A stretch of DNA of 64,000 bases, from assembly GCF_013426975.1 (NCBI RefSeq), contig NZ_JACCPY010000009.1:57018-121017 (forward strand), given 5' to 3'. The notes under the pieces were generated by a model, which did not search any database, had not been told where the DNA came from, and saw only the letters and a program-made list of their open reading frames with translations. The DNA comes from Sphaerotilus sulfidivorans (GTDB lineage: Bacteria > Pseudomonadota > Gammaproteobacteria > Burkholderiales > Burkholderiaceae_C). Shown here in pieces: positions 1 to 14,028 of the stretch. Each line of letters begins with the position of its first letter. Within the stretch, counting starts at the first letter, position 1. The position numbers and the translations under genes were made by a program.

Positions 1-365
1 ATACTCCCAGTACGAACTCAGCACGCCATCAAGCGACTGGCGGTAGGTGGTGGCCAGTGCCTGCAGTTGCGTGGTGTTGGCAGAGTAGAAGGTCTCATAG
101 TGGACCACCTCGCCATTGATTGTCTCACTCGTGCCAGTAGTGTTAACCCCATGCCGAGCACGGCGCATCGCGGCGCGTTGCGCGTCTGCGTCGTCAGGCA
201 GAGCCATCGTGCCGTTGTAGTAGGCAACGACGTAGCCACCCTCCGGATCACAAATGCCCGCGGTCGCGGCAGAACCGGTGACGTGTCCAGCCATCAGGGC
301 CAGGCCGGCTGCGCCCGCCAGCGCGTGACGCAGGAAGTTGTGCTTGCTCTTCAGCTTGATCTTCA
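1..365 (-). CDS. Exported protein of unknown function, N-terminal part (cut by window edge)
   Basis: The reading frame opens with ATG at 365 and runs off the left edge, so only about 121 residues are visible. The start MKIKLKSKHNFLRHALAGAA has a basic N-terminus, then a hydrophobic stretch and small residues, which reads as a Sec signal peptide with cleavage around residue 30. The mature part begins with a Cys-Asp-Pro segment and is rich in Tyr, Thr and Asn. A GGGAG ribosome-binding site lies about 8 bases before the ATG. It follows the lipoprotein gene at 387-935 after a 21-base gap, so the two probably form one leftward unit. I recognise no family. The function is unknown. Confidence 0.6.
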
Positions 366-386
366 TCGTGTCGCTCCCGGTCGATG

Positions 387-935
387 TCAGTTGCTGCTGG
401 TGCAGCCGGTGCCTTCGGGGGCACGCACGACGGTGTCGTTGACCGCCGCGGCATAGGCCAGATAGGCCGAGGCGCGTGCGTCGGTGTTGAGGGCCACGCG
501 GCGCACGTCGGCCACCGCCTTGTAGCCGGCGTCGATCGAGGCGGCGCTCTGCATCACGCATTCCACCGCATCGCTGGCCGCGGTGCGGGCAGTGCGCAGC
601 GCATCGGCGTCGGTCGTGCTGACCGTGATCGCACCCTGATAGGCCCGGGCCAGCTGGGTTGCAGCCGCGCTCATCGCGCTGGTGTAGCCCTGGCTGCCGA
701 TCCAGGTGGCGACATCGTCACGCACGCCATCGGCGTTGGCATCGGTGCCGGCAGCGGCACTGCCTCGGTCCAGCACCAGCGTCGAGCCCGACACGCCGGC
801 CATCACCTCGGTGGTGGTCTTCGCCGTCGTTCCCGTTCCCGCGCCACCGTCGCTGCTGCCACCGCCGCCGCCACCGCCGCAACCGGCCAGCAGGCCGAGC
901 GTCAGCAGCGCCCCCATCATCGACAACTTCTTCAT
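387..935 (-). CDS. Small predicted lipoprotein of unknown function
   Basis: A 182-residue protein starting MKKLSMMGALLTLGLLAGCG, with a lipobox (LLAGC) that predicts lipidation at Cys19, followed by a Gly/Ser-rich linker. The remainder is Ala- and Thr-rich with two later cysteines (one near the C-terminus in GTGCTSSN) that could form a disulfide. Upstream in-frame ATG codons at 941 and 959 exist, but the GGAA motif sits at the right distance for the start at 935, and the lipobox position also favours it. It precedes the truncated exported protein on the same strand. No domain is recognised. It may be an envelope or substrate-associated accessory protein. Confidence 0.6.
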   Translation of the reverse strand: MKKLSMMGALLTLGLLAGCGGGGGGGSSDGGAGTGTTAKTTTEVMAGVSGSTLVLDRGSAAAGTDANADGVRDDVATWIGSQGYTSAMSAAATQLARAYQGAITVSTTDADALRTARTAASDAVECVMQSAASIDAGYKAVADVRRVALNTDARASAYLAYAAAVNDTVVRAPEGTGCTSSN

Positions 936-1104
936 GATCATCGTTTCCAAGCAGGTCACTCGATGGCCGGGAACCGATTCAGGCTCATCCAGAGAGCCTG
1001 TCCGGAGCTCACTCCCGACCGATGAGACATTCTGGAACCGGTGAAGAAGGACCCTAATCCTTCATTTCAGGGGGTTCATGTCGCGGCTTTTCCGATATTG
1101 CGAC

Positions 1105-3285
<2,181 letters not shown>

Positions 3286-4506
3286 TCAGCTGAACAGGCG
3301 GCGCGTGACCGGCGCACCGGCAGGCAGGCCGAACTCCTCGAGCTTGTCGTACAGGCCGTCGAGATCCTCGCGGATCATCGCGAAGGACTCGGCATGGAGG
3401 CGCTGGCCGGAATCATCGGTCACCTCGGCGTCCAGCGAGATCGCCAGCGCCTGGCCGGCCGCGCACCAGGCGTTGAAGGGCTGGTCCTGGCGCGGCGTCT
3501 GCGGCACGTCGAAGATCAGCGACATCTGGTCGACCCAGACCTGGCCAGGATCGTCGGCCAGGGCCGCCTGGGCGTCCAGGCACAGCTCCAGCACCGGCGG
3601 CGCGCCTTCGGTGCGGCCGGGCAGCACCAGCCGGCCCGGCGTCGGTCCGTCGACGAAGCCATGGCGCGCGGCATGCTGCTGGACCCAGCTCAGCGGCCAG
3701 CTGCCGCGCCGGGCCTGCAGGCGCATCGCCAGCTGGGCGTCATGGTTGACCGCGATGTGATCGAGCGCCCGGGCCTGCGCCACCACCTCGAGCATGTCGG
3801 GGAAGAGCGCCTCGCCGCCCAGCGCATCGGCGCAGGCCTGGATCTTCTGGACGAACTCGGAATACTCGATCTCGTTGATCGCGCCGCCGCGGTTGACCTG
3901 CTGCACGCCAGCCTGCAGCGCGCTGTAGCGGGCCGGGGCAGCCAGGGGCTCCCATTGGCCGGTCTCGGCATGGCGACCCTCGATCAGGAAGGGCTTGCTG
4001 CCGGCGCGGCGGGTCGGCGGCACCTGCGCGAGCACCTGCTCGGCCGACAGCGGCGCGTCCAGCCCGATCGGCACGATCGCGTCGATCAGCGCGTCGATGC
4101 GGGCCGGGCTGCTGTGGCGGCGCGGCGCATGCGCCAGCGCGGCCGGTACCTCGCTCAGACGCTGCTCGATCGGCGTCACCGGCACGACCGCCGGAGCAGG
4201 CGCGATCGCGTGCATCTCCGGCTCCCGCACGGCGGCCGGCTCGCGCGGCAGCGCATCGAAGACCGTCGGGCGGGTGGAGGCCGGCTCCGGACCGAAGCTC
4301 GGCTCGAGCGCCATCGGCACGGTGCCCGGGCCGGAGTCGGACGCATCGGGCGGCGGCAGCGGCGCGGTGTCGGAGGCGGTGCCGGCCGGGGCAGAGGTCG
4401 GCCGGGCACGGCCGGCGGCCCGGCGCGTCTGCCAGGCACCATGCCCGATCACTCCGGCGAGCACCAAGCCGCCGATGATGGCCAACCAGATTTGCAGCGA
4501 ATTCAT
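3286..4506 (-). CDS. zipA: ZipA-like cell division protein
   Basis: A 406-residue protein with one N-terminal membrane helix (LQIWLAIIGGLVLAGVIGHG, residues 4-23), then a long Pro/Ala/Glu-rich linker to about residue 130, and a C-terminal globular domain from about 150 to 400 that resembles the FtsZ-binding domain of ZipA. In the family the helix anchors in the inner membrane and the C-terminal domain binds the FtsZ tail, tethering the Z ring. Position between smc and ligA supports the call, since this order recurs in betaproteobacteria. The C-terminal domain is divergent from the E. coli form, so FtsZ binding is inferred rather than visible. Confidence 0.85.
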   Translation of the reverse strand: MNSLQIWLAIIGGLVLAGVIGHGAWQTRRAAGRARPTSAPAGTASDTAPLPPPDASDSGPGTVPMALEPSFGPEPASTRPTVFDALPREPAAVREPEMHAIAPAPAVVPVTPIEQRLSEVPAALAHAPRRHSSPARIDALIDAIVPIGLDAPLSAEQVLAQVPPTRRAGSKPFLIEGRHAETGQWEPLAAPARYSALQAGVQQVNRGGAINEIEYSEFVQKIQACADALGGEALFPDMLEVVAQARALDHIAVNHDAQLAMRLQARRGSWPLSWVQQHAARHGFVDGPTPGRLVLPGRTEGAPPVLELCLDAQAALADDPGQVWVDQMSLIFDVPQTPRQDQPFNAWCAAGQALAISLDAEVTDDSGQRLHAESFAMIREDLDGLYDKLEEFGLPAGAPVTRRLFS

Positions 4507-4581
4507 CGGACCCTGTTTTCCTTGTCTTCAGTCGTGTCGTTGCTCGCGCAGCGCGGCAGCCCTGCCAGGCACAGGCTCATC

Positions 4582-7500
4582 TCATGAGTCCGCCATCGAG
4601 ACGGCAGCCTCCATGTCGACGGCGACGATGCGCGAGACCCCCTGCTCCTGCATTGTCACCCCGATGAGCTGTTCTGCCATTTCCATCGCTATTTTGTTAT
4701 GCGAGATGAACAGGAACTGCGTTTGATCAGACATCTTGCGCACGAGACGGGCATATCGCTCGGTATTGGCGTCGTCCAGTGGCGCATCCACCTCATCGAG
4801 CAGGCAGAACGGCGCAGGATTGAGCTGGAAGATCGCGAAGACCAGCGCGATGGCGGTCAGCGCCTTCTCGCCGCCCGACAGCAGATGGATGGTCGAGTTC
4901 TTCTTGCCAGGCGGCTGCGCCATGACCTGCACGCCGGCGTCGAGGATCTCCTCGCCGGTCATCACCAGCCGGGCAGTGCCGCCGCCGAACAGCGACGGGA
5001 ACATCTGGCCGAAGCCGGCGTCGACCCGCTCGAAGGTGCTGCGCAGCAGGTCGCGCGTCTCGGCGTCGATCTTGCGGATCGCCTCCTCCAGCGTCTGCAT
5101 CGCCTCCTGCAGGTCGGCGTTCTGCGCATCCAGGAAGCCCTTGCGCTCGCGCGCCGAGCCCAGCTCCTCGAGCGCGGCCAGGTTGACCGCGCCCAGCGCG
5201 TTCATCTCGCGCTGCAGCCGGTCGATCTCGGCCTGCAGGCCGTGCAGGCGCACGCCGTCGCGATCGATGCCCTCGGCGAGCGGCGCCAGATCGACGCCGG
5301 CGGCCTGCAACTGCTCCATGAACTGCGCGCCGCCCAGCGAGGCGGCCTGCTCCTCGAGCTGCAGCCGGGTGATGTCGTCGCGCAGCGGCTGCAGCTCGCG
5401 CTCGAGCGCGCCGCGGCGCTCGTCATGCTGGCGCAGCTGCAGCGTGAGTTCCTCATGGCGCGAGCGCACGCCCGAGAGCGCCTGCTCGCGCTCGATGCGC
5501 AGCGCCAGCGCCTCCTGCAGGCCCTCGCTGGTCGAGGCCTCGTCGAAGCCGTCGAGCTCGAGCTGCAGCTGGCTCTCGGTCTGGGTGGCGGCGCGGATCT
5601 GCTGCGTGGCAGTCTCGATCGCGCGCTGCAGCTCGCCGCGGCGCGCCTCCAGCGCGCGGGCACCGAACTGCGCCTCCTGCGCGCCGCGCTCGAGCCGGCG
5701 CAGCTGCTCGCGGGCATCGTTCAGACGCCGCTCGGCCTCCAGCACCCGGTCCTCGGCGGCGACCTGCGCCTCCTGCGCGTCGCCGAGCTGCAGATCCAGC
5801 GCTTCCAGCCGGGCCTGATCGGTCTGGCGGCGCTCCTCGATGTCCTCGGCCTGCAGGTCGATCTCGGCGATCTCGGCGTCGAGCTGCTCGCGCCGGCGGG
5901 TGGCCTGCTCGGCCTGCTGCGCCAGGCGCAGCACCTCGACCTGCAGCTGATGCGCGCGCGACTGCGCCTCGCCCGCCTCGCGCCGGGCGACGGCGAGCTG
6001 GCGCGAGGCCTCGGCGGCGGCAGCCTCGGCACGCACATGCGCGTCGCGCGCGCCGTCGGCCAGCAGCACCTGCGCGCGGGTCTGGCGGTCGAGCTGCTCG
6101 ATCTCCTGCGCGCGCGCCAGCAGGCCGGACTGCTCGGAGTCCGGCGCATGGAAGGCCACCGCATGACGGCTGACCGCATGGCCGGCCGGCGTCAGGATCA
6201 GCTCGCCCGGGCGCAGCCGCTCGCGCAGCAGGAGCGCCGCGGCCAGATCCGGCGCGGTGCGGCAGCCCGCCAGCCAGTCCTCCAGCAGCCCGGACAGCGC
6301 CACATCGCCCAGGCGCAGCCGCGAGGCCAGCGTCGGCAGCGGCAGGCGCGGCGCCTCCTCGGCCGGCGCCTCGGTGCGGCCGGCCTCGGCCAGGCTGCAG
6401 AACACCAGCCGCGCCGGCGGCGGATCGGCCTCGAAGGCGCGCACCGTCTCGACCCGGCCGATCTCCAGCGCCTGCAGACGCTCGCGCAGCGCCGCCTCCA
6501 GCGCGCTTTCCCAGCCCGGCTCGACCTGCAGCCGGGTCCACAGCGCCGCCAGCCCGTCCAGGCCGTGACGCGCCAGCCAGGGCGGCAGCCGGCCACCGCG
6601 CTGCACCTTCTCCTGCAGCGCACGCAGCGCGTCGAGCTTGGCGGCCAGCTGGGCGCGGCGCGCCTGCTCCTGGCTGGCGAGCTGCTGCGCGGCGCGGCGC
6701 TGCTCCTCCAGCTCGGGCAGCTGTTCGGTCAGCGCGGCCAGCCGCTCCTCGGCCTGAACCTGCAGATCGCGGGCCTCGTCGAGCTGCGCCTGCAGCAGCG
6801 CCAGCCGATCGGCATCCGGCGCGGCGAGCTGGCGCCGCTCGGTGCCGAGACGCTCGCGGCGCAGCTCGAGCTCGCGGCGGCGCTCGTCGAGGTGGCGCGA
6901 CTGCGCCGCCAGCAGCTGGATCTGCTGCTGCACGCCGGTGGCGCGGGCCCGCTGGGCGCCGGCCTGCTGCGTGGCCTGGCGCAGCCGGTCCTCGGCGGCG
7001 GGCAGCGCCTCGGCCTGCTCCTCGAGCTGCGCGGCCAGCACCGCGGCCTGCTCCTCGGCCTCGATCTGGCGACCAGCCACGTCTTCGAGCTGCGCCTGGG
7101 CCTCGGCCTGACGCTCGACCCACTGCGCGGCCTGGGCCTGCGCCTCCATCAGCCGCTGCTGGCTGCGCCGGCGCGCGTCGGCCACATGACGGATGCGCTC
7201 CTCCAGGCGGCTGACCTGCATCGCCGCCTCGGCCAGACGGCCCTGGGCGACATGCAGCGCGTCGTTCGATTCATGGTGCGACTGGCGCAGCGACTCCAGC
7301 GCCGCCTCGGTGCGGCGCAGCTCGGCCAGACGCGACTCCAGCGCGTTGGTCGCCGCCAGCACCGCCTCGCGCACCCGCTGCTGCTCGCCGGTGGCGTCGC
7401 GGTGCTTCAGGAACCAGAGCTGGTGCAGCTTGAGCGTGCCGGCCTGCTGCAGGTCGCGGAAGCGCTGCGCCACCTGCGCCTGCGCCTCGAGCTTCTCGAG

Positions 7501-8112
7501 GTTGGCGTCAAGCTCGCGCAGGATGTCCTCGACCCGGGTCAGGTTCTCGCGGGTGTCCTTCAGGCGGTTCTCGGTCTCGCGGCGGCGCTCCTTGTACTTG
7601 GAGACGCCCGCGGCCTCCTCCAGGAACAGGCGCAGCTCCTCGGGGCGCGACTCGATGATGCGGCTGATCGTGCCCTGCCCGATGATGGCGTAGGCGCGCG
7701 GGCCCAGGCCCGTGCCCAGGAACACGTCCTGCACATCGCGCCTGCGCACCGGCTGGCTGTTGATGTAGTACTGGCTGGTGCCGTCGCGGGTCAGCACGCG
7801 GCGCACCGCGATCTCGGCGTACTGGTTCCACTGGCCGCCGGCGCGCGCCGACGCGTTGTCGAAGATCAGCTCGACGCTGGCGCGGGCGGCGGGCTTGCGC
7901 TGCCCGGAGCCGTTGAAGATCACGTCCTGCATCGACTCGCCGCGCAGCTCGCTGGCCTTGCTCTCGCCCAGCACCCAGCGCACCGCGTCCATGATGTTGG
8001 ACTTGCCGCAGCCGTTGGGGCCGACCACGCCCACCAGCTGCCCGGGCAGCTGGAAATGGGTCGGATCGGCAAAGGACTTGAAGCCCGCGAGCTTGATCGA
8101 ATTCAGGCGCAT
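4582..8112 (-). CDS. smc: Chromosome segregation ATPase SMC
   Basis: A 1176-residue SMC protein that condenses and organises the chromosome together with ScpA and ScpB (not in this window). The N-terminal Walker A is GPNGCGKSNIMDAVRWVLGE (residues 32-51). Two long Glu/Gln/Ala/Arg-rich coiled coils flank a hinge at roughly 500-640. The C-terminal ABC signature LLSGGEKALTAIALVFA and Walker B FCLLDEVDAPLDD form the second half of the head. The frame stays open further upstream to 8244, but homology begins at MRLNSIKLAGFKSFADP, so the start is set at 8112. It heads the smc-zipA-ligA series and is divergent from dapC, with 134 bases between the starts. Confidence 0.97.
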   Translation of the reverse strand: MRLNSIKLAGFKSFADPTHFQLPGQLVGVVGPNGCGKSNIMDAVRWVLGESKASELRGESMQDVIFNGSGQRKPAARASVELIFDNASARAGGQWNQYAEIAVRRVLTRDGTSQYYINSQPVRRRDVQDVFLGTGLGPRAYAIIGQGTISRIIESRPEELRLFLEEAAGVSKYKERRRETENRLKDTRENLTRVEDILRELDANLEKLEAQAQVAQRFRDLQQAGTLKLHQLWFLKHRDATGEQQRVREAVLAATNALESRLAELRRTEAALESLRQSHHESNDALHVAQGRLAEAAMQVSRLEERIRHVADARRRSQQRLMEAQAQAAQWVERQAEAQAQLEDVAGRQIEAEEQAAVLAAQLEEQAEALPAAEDRLRQATQQAGAQRARATGVQQQIQLLAAQSRHLDERRRELELRRERLGTERRQLAAPDADRLALLQAQLDEARDLQVQAEERLAALTEQLPELEEQRRAAQQLASQEQARRAQLAAKLDALRALQEKVQRGGRLPPWLARHGLDGLAALWTRLQVEPGWESALEAALRERLQALEIGRVETVRAFEADPPPARLVFCSLAEAGRTEAPAEEAPRLPLPTLASRLRLGDVALSGLLEDWLAGCRTAPDLAAALLLRERLRPGELILTPAGHAVSRHAVAFHAPDSEQSGLLARAQEIEQLDRQTRAQVLLADGARDAHVRAEAAAAEASRQLAVARREAGEAQSRAHQLQVEVLRLAQQAEQATRRREQLDAEIAEIDLQAEDIEERRQTDQARLEALDLQLGDAQEAQVAAEDRVLEAERRLNDAREQLRRLERGAQEAQFGARALEARRGELQRAIETATQQIRAATQTESQLQLELDGFDEASTSEGLQEALALRIEREQALSGVRSRHEELTLQLRQHDERRGALERELQPLRDDITRLQLEEQAASLGGAQFMEQLQAAGVDLAPLAEGIDRDGVRLHGLQAEIDRLQREMNALGAVNLAALEELGSARERKGFLDAQNADLQEAMQTLEEAIRKIDAETRDLLRSTFERVDAGFGQMFPSLFGGGTARLVMTGEEILDAGVQVMAQPPGKKNSTIHLLSGGEKALTAIALVFAIFQLNPAPFCLLDEVDAPLDDANTERYARLVRKMSDQTQFLFISHNKIAMEMAEQLIGVTMQEQGVSRIVAVDMEAAVSMADS

Positions 8113-8246
8113 CGGCCGCAAGTCTTTGATCTGAAAGTGATTTTCCCGCAACCATCCATCACGGGGCGGGCGCGATGATAGCACCGGGCCCTGACCGGGC
8201 CGGGCGCGAGCCGGACACAGGCCGGATACCGGATAATCCGGCACCC

Positions 8247-9467
8247 ATGAACCCCCTGCTCACGCGTCTCCAGCCCTACCCCTTCGAGCGCCTGCGCGCG
8301 CTGACCAAGGATGTCCGACCGAACCCGGATCTCGCGCCGATCAGCCTGGGCATCGGCGAGCCCAAGCATCCGACGCCGGAGTTCCTGAAGCTCGCGCTGA
8401 CCAGCTCGCTCGACGGCCTGGCGGCCTACCCGGCCACCGCCGGCCTGCCGGCGATGCGCCGCGCCTGCGCCGGCTGGATCGAGCGCCGCTACGGCGTCAC
8501 GCTCGACGCCGACACCGAGATCCTGCCGGTCAACGGCTCGCGCGAGGCGCTGTTCTCGCTGGCGCAGACCGTCATCGACCCGAGCCGCGACCGCGAGCGC
8601 GGCGGCCCGGTCATCGTCTGCCCGAATCCCTTCTATCAGATCTACGAGGGTGCGGCCTACCTGTCGGGCGCCACGCCGGTCTTCGCCAACAGCGATCCGG
8701 CGCGCAACTTCGCCGCCGACTGGTCGCAGATCGACGACGAGACCTGGTCGCGCACGCAGCTGCTCTTCGTCTGCTCGCCCGGCAACCCGACCGGCGCGGT
8801 GGTGCCGATGGAGGAATGGGAGCAGCTCTTCGCGCTGTCCGACCGCCACGGCTTCGTCATAGCCTCCGACGAGTGCTATTCCGAGATCTACTTCCGCGAC
8901 GAGCCGCCACTGGGCGCGCTGCAGGCCGCCAGGCGCCTGGGCCGCGGCCTCGAGCGCCTGGTGGTGCTGACCAGCCTGTCCAAGCGCTCGAACGTGCCGG
9001 GCCTGCGCTCGGGCTTCGTCGCCGGCGACCCGGCGCTGCTGAAGGCCTTCCTGCTCTACCGCACCTACCACGGCAGCGCGATGAGCACCACGGTGCAGCA
9101 GGCCAGCATCACCGCCTGGGACGACGAGGCGCATGTGGTCGAGAACCGCGAGATGTACCGGCGCAAGTTCGCGCAGGTCACGCCGGTGCTGGCCGAGGTG
9201 ATGGACGTGGCGCTGCCCGACGCCAGCTTCTACCTGTGGGCCAAGGTGCCCGAGGCGGTCTGCAGCGGCAGCGACACCGCGTTCACCCGCGAGCTGCTGG
9301 CTCAATACAATGTCGCGGTGCTGCCGGGCAGCTATCTCGCGCGCGAGGCCCACGGCATCAATCCCGGCGCCGGCCGGGTGCGCATGGCGCTGGTGGCCGG
9401 CGTCGACGAGTGCCTGGAGGCCGCGCACCGCATCGCCGCATTCATCCGCGCCCACACCGCGTCCTGA
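8247..9467 (+). CDS. dapC: Succinyldiaminopimelate aminotransferase DapC
   Basis: A 406-residue fold-type I PLP aminotransferase. It converts N-succinyl-2-amino-6-oxopimelate to N-succinyl-diaminopimelate with glutamate as amino donor, in the succinylase branch of lysine and meso-diaminopimelate synthesis. The PLP lysine is K246 in [15 protein letters not shown], and SPGNPTG (residues 177-183) and SDEC (207-210) are the other class signatures. The ATG at 8247 is chosen because similarity starts at [16 protein letters not shown], although the frame is open from 8175. dapD follows 67 bases later, and dapE further downstream, so the pathway context favours DapC over a general aspartate aminotransferase. 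Confidence 0.93.
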   Translation: MNPLLTRLQPYPFERLRALTKDVRPNPDLAPISLGIGEPKHPTPEFLKLALTSSLDGLAAYPATAGLPAMRRACAGWIERRYGVTLDADTEILPVNGSREALFSLAQTVIDPSRDRERGGPVIVCPNPFYQIYEGAAYLSGATPVFANSDPARNFAADWSQIDDETWSRTQLLFVCSPGNPTGAVVPMEEWEQLFALSDRHGFVIASDECYSEIYFRDEPPLGALQAARRLGRGLERLVVLTSLSKRSNVPGLRSGFVAGDPALLKAFLLYRTYHGSAMSTTVQQASITAWDDEAHVVENREMYRRKFAQVTPVLAEVMDVALPDASFYLWAKVPEAVCSGSDTAFTRELLAQYNVAVLPGSYLAREAHGINPGAGRVRMALVAGVDECLEAAHRIAAFIRAHTAS

Positions 9468-9534
9468 CCCTGCGTTCCGACCCGGGCGCTGCGGCGCCCC
9501 TCCCCTTCCTCCGCCTTCCTTCCGAAAGATCCCC

Positions 9535-10380
9535 ATGTCCGACCTGAGCCTGAGCCAACTGCAGTCCGTCATCGAAGCCGCCTGGGAAGACCGCGCGAAC
9601 CTGTCCGTCGCCGCCGCGCCGGCCGAGATCCGCGAGGCCGTCGCGCACGCCATCAACGAGCTCGACGCCGGCCGCCTGCGCGTGGCCAGCCGCGAAGGCG
9701 TCGGCCAGTGGACGGTGCACCAGTGGCTGAAGAAGGCGGTACTGCTGAGCTTCCGCCTGAACGACAACGTCGTGATGGGCGAAGGCGCCCTGACCTTCTT
9801 CGACAAGGTGCCGACCAAGTTCGGCGGCCTGTCGGAGGAGCAGCTGCGCGCCACCGGCGTGCGCGTGGTGCCGCCGGCCGTCGCCCGCCGCGGCAGCTTC
9901 GTCGCGCCCGGCGCGATCCTGATGCCGTCCTACGTCAACATCGGCGCCTATGTGGACGCCGGCACCATGGTCGACACCTGGGCCACGGTGGGTTCGTGCG
10001 CGCAGATCGGCAAGAACGTGCACCTGTCGGGCGGCGTCGGCATCGGCGGCGTGCTGGAGCCGCTGCAGGCCAACCCGACCATCATCGAGGACAACTGCTT
10101 CATCGGCGCACGCTCCGAAGTGGTCGAAGGCGTGATCGTCGAGGAGCACTCGGTGCTGGGCATGGGCGTGTACCTGGGCCAGTCGACCCCGATCTTCGAC
10201 CGCGCCACCGGCGAGATCTCCTACGGCCGCGTGCCCTCGGGCTCGGTGGTGGTGAGCGGCAACCTGCCGAAGAAGGCCGCCAACGGCGCCGACTACAGCA
10301 TGTACGCCGCGATCATCGTCAAGCGCGTCGACGCGCAGACCCGCTCGAAGACCAGCATCAACGACCTGCTGCGCGACTGA
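9535..10380 (+). CDS. dapD: Tetrahydrodipicolinate N-succinyltransferase DapD
   Basis: A 281-residue left-handed beta-helix acyltransferase that transfers succinyl from succinyl-CoA to tetrahydrodipicolinate, opening the succinylase branch of diaminopimelate synthesis. Hexapeptide-type repeats are visible from about residue 115 to 230 ([20 protein letters not shown], then [20 protein letters not shown]). The length matches the usual 270-285. The start at 9535 gives the typical N-terminus [17 protein letters not shown]. The enzyme is cytoplasmic and trimeric in the family. It lies between dapC and pilU on the same strand, with short gaps that suggest one transcript. Confidence 0.97.
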   Translation: MSDLSLSQLQSVIEAAWEDRANLSVAAAPAEIREAVAHAINELDAGRLRVASREGVGQWTVHQWLKKAVLLSFRLNDNVVMGEGALTFFDKVPTKFGGLSEEQLRATGVRVVPPAVARRGSFVAPGAILMPSYVNIGAYVDAGTMVDTWATVGSCAQIGKNVHLSGGVGIGGVLEPLQANPTIIEDNCFIGARSEVVEGVIVEEHSVLGMGVYLGQSTPIFDRATGEISYGRVPSGSVVVSGNLPKKAANGADYSMYAAIIVKRVDAQTRSKTSINDLLRD

Positions 10381-10450
10381 TCGCCCACGCGGATCGACCG
10401 AGCGATCGCGTCGACCGCGCCGCACCGGAACACGAAGGGGGAAGAAGACG

Positions 10451-11713
10451 ATGAACGGCACGCGCAACATGGAGCGCATCCTGCGGCTGATGGCCGAGAA
10501 ACGCGCCTCCGACGTGTTCCTGTCGGCCAACATGCCGGTGCTGATCAAGATCCACGGCCAGATCCTGCAGCTCACGCAGGAACCGCTGGGCGCGAACCAG
10601 CCGCGCCAGCTGCTGGCCGAGGTGCTCGGCGCCACCCAGCTCGAGGAGCTCGACGAGACCGGCGAGCTCAATGTCGGCGTGCCGATCACCGGGCTGGGCA
10701 CCTTCCGGCTGTCGGCCTTCAAGCAGCGCGGCACCATCGCCGGCGTGTTCCGCTTCATGCCGACCGAGATCCCGGCGCTGGAGACGCTCAGCCTGCCCGA
10801 CATCCTGGCGACGCTCGCGCTGGCCAAGCGCGGTCTGGTGCTGATGGTCGGCGCCACCGGCACCGGCAAGAGCACCACGATGGCCTCGATGATCCAGCAC
10901 CGCAACCGCCAGGTCGCCGGGCACATCCTGACCATCGAGGATCCGATCGAGTTCCTGTTCACCAACCACAAGTCGGTGGTGAACCAGCGCGAGGTCGGCC
11001 GCGACGTGCAGTCGCTGCAGATCGGCCTGAAGAACGCGATGCGGCAGGCGCCGGACTGCATCTTCATCGGCGAGATCCGCGACCGCGAGACGATGAGCGC
11101 GGCGCTGTCCTACGCGCTCTCCGGCCACCTGGTGCTGTCGACGATGCATGCCAACAACAGCCACCATGCGCTGGGCCGCATCCTGTCGTTCTACTCGCCC
11201 GAGGCGCGGCCGGCGCTGCAGTCCGATCTGGCCGCCGGCCTGCGCGCGATCGTCTCGCAGCGGCTGCTGCGCTCGACCCAGGGCGGCCGCATGCCGGCGG
11301 TCGAGGTGCTGCTCAACACCCAGCTGGTCTCCGAGATGATCGACCAGGGCAACCTCTCCGGCGTCAAGGACGCGATGGAGCGGCTGATGGCCGAGGGCTC
11401 GCAGACCTTCGAGCAGGACATCGCCCGGCTGATCACCGAGGGTCTGGTCACCCGCGACGAGGGCGTGGCCCATGCCGACTCGCCGACCAATCTGCTGTGG
11501 CGGCTGCAGAACGACATGGCGCCCGGACGCCGCAGCGCCGACGAGGAGCCCGAGGCCGAGGCCGGCCCGTCCTTCACCGAGATCGAACTCGACGTGGTGC
11601 CCGAGCCGCGCCGCGGCGCGGCAACCGGCACGATGCCGATGAGCGGCGTCACCCCGCCGGGCCGCGCAGCCGTCGGCCTCACGCCGCGCCCCTTTCCCGC
11701 CAAGCAGCGCTGA
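10451..11713 (+). CDS. pilU: PilT/PilU-family twitching motility ATPase
   Basis: A 420-residue hexameric secretion-type ATPase of the PilT/PilU retraction family, which drives disassembly of type IV pili at the inner membrane. Walker A is GATGTGKS (residues 134-141), followed by an Asp box (LTIEDPIEFLF), Walker B (PDCIFIGEIRDRETM) and a His box (STMHANNSHHALGRI). The C-terminal tail of about 60 residues beyond the core favours PilU over PilT. No pilT, pilB or other pilus gene is nearby. It sits between dapD and dapE with gaps of 70 and 21 bases. An alternative start at 10469 (MERILRLMAEK) is possible. The exact paralogue assignment is less certain than the family. Confidence 0.87.
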   Translation: MNGTRNMERILRLMAEKRASDVFLSANMPVLIKIHGQILQLTQEPLGANQPRQLLAEVLGATQLEELDETGELNVGVPITGLGTFRLSAFKQRGTIAGVFRFMPTEIPALETLSLPDILATLALAKRGLVLMVGATGTGKSTTMASMIQHRNRQVAGHILTIEDPIEFLFTNHKSVVNQREVGRDVQSLQIGLKNAMRQAPDCIFIGEIRDRETMSAALSYALSGHLVLSTMHANNSHHALGRILSFYSPEARPALQSDLAAGLRAIVSQRLLRSTQGGRMPAVEVLLNTQLVSEMIDQGNLSGVKDAMERLMAEGSQTFEQDIARLITEGLVTRDEGVAHADSPTNLLWRLQNDMAPGRRSADEEPEAEAGPSFTEIELDVVPEPRRGAATGTMPMSGVTPPGRAAVGLTPRPFPAKQR

Positions 11714-13800
<2,087 letters not shown>

Positions 13801-13925
13801 GACCGTCAAGGCAGCCACTGAAGACAAACGCACACTTCTGGTGCCATCCGCACCAGGCTGCGTCAATCTCAGCCGATTCCCGTTCTTATCTGCCGATTCG
13901 GGCATCCGCGAGGCAGTGACACTGC

Positions 13926-13952
13926 GCCATGTCCGGCAGCTCAGGACATGGC
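13926..13952. promoter_or_regulatory. Perfect inverted repeat upstream of the first chemoreceptor gene
   Basis: GCCATGTCC at 13926-13934 and GGACATGGC at 13944-13952 are exact inverse complements separated by 9 bases. No T-run follows on either strand, so it is not a classical terminator. It could be a regulator site or a leader hairpin. It lies 4 bases before a possible ATG at 13957 and would hide that start, which is one reason to prefer the start at 14029. Confidence 0.4.
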
Positions 13953-14028
13953 TTGAATGGAAACGGCTCCATCCGGGCAGAACCTGTCGCCGATGTCGGA
14001 CAGGACTCTTGCCACGGATAGCCGCCCG

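Noticed and set aside
4699..8178. Open frame of more than 1100 codons on the plus strand opposite smc
   Set aside because: It is the antisense shadow of a GC-rich coiled-coil gene, full of Leu/Arg/Gln runs, with no domain and no ribosome site.
13850..13910. GCCGATTC repeated twice upstream of the first chemoreceptor, like a sigma-28 -10 box
   Set aside because: No TAAA-type -35 element lies at the needed distance from either copy.
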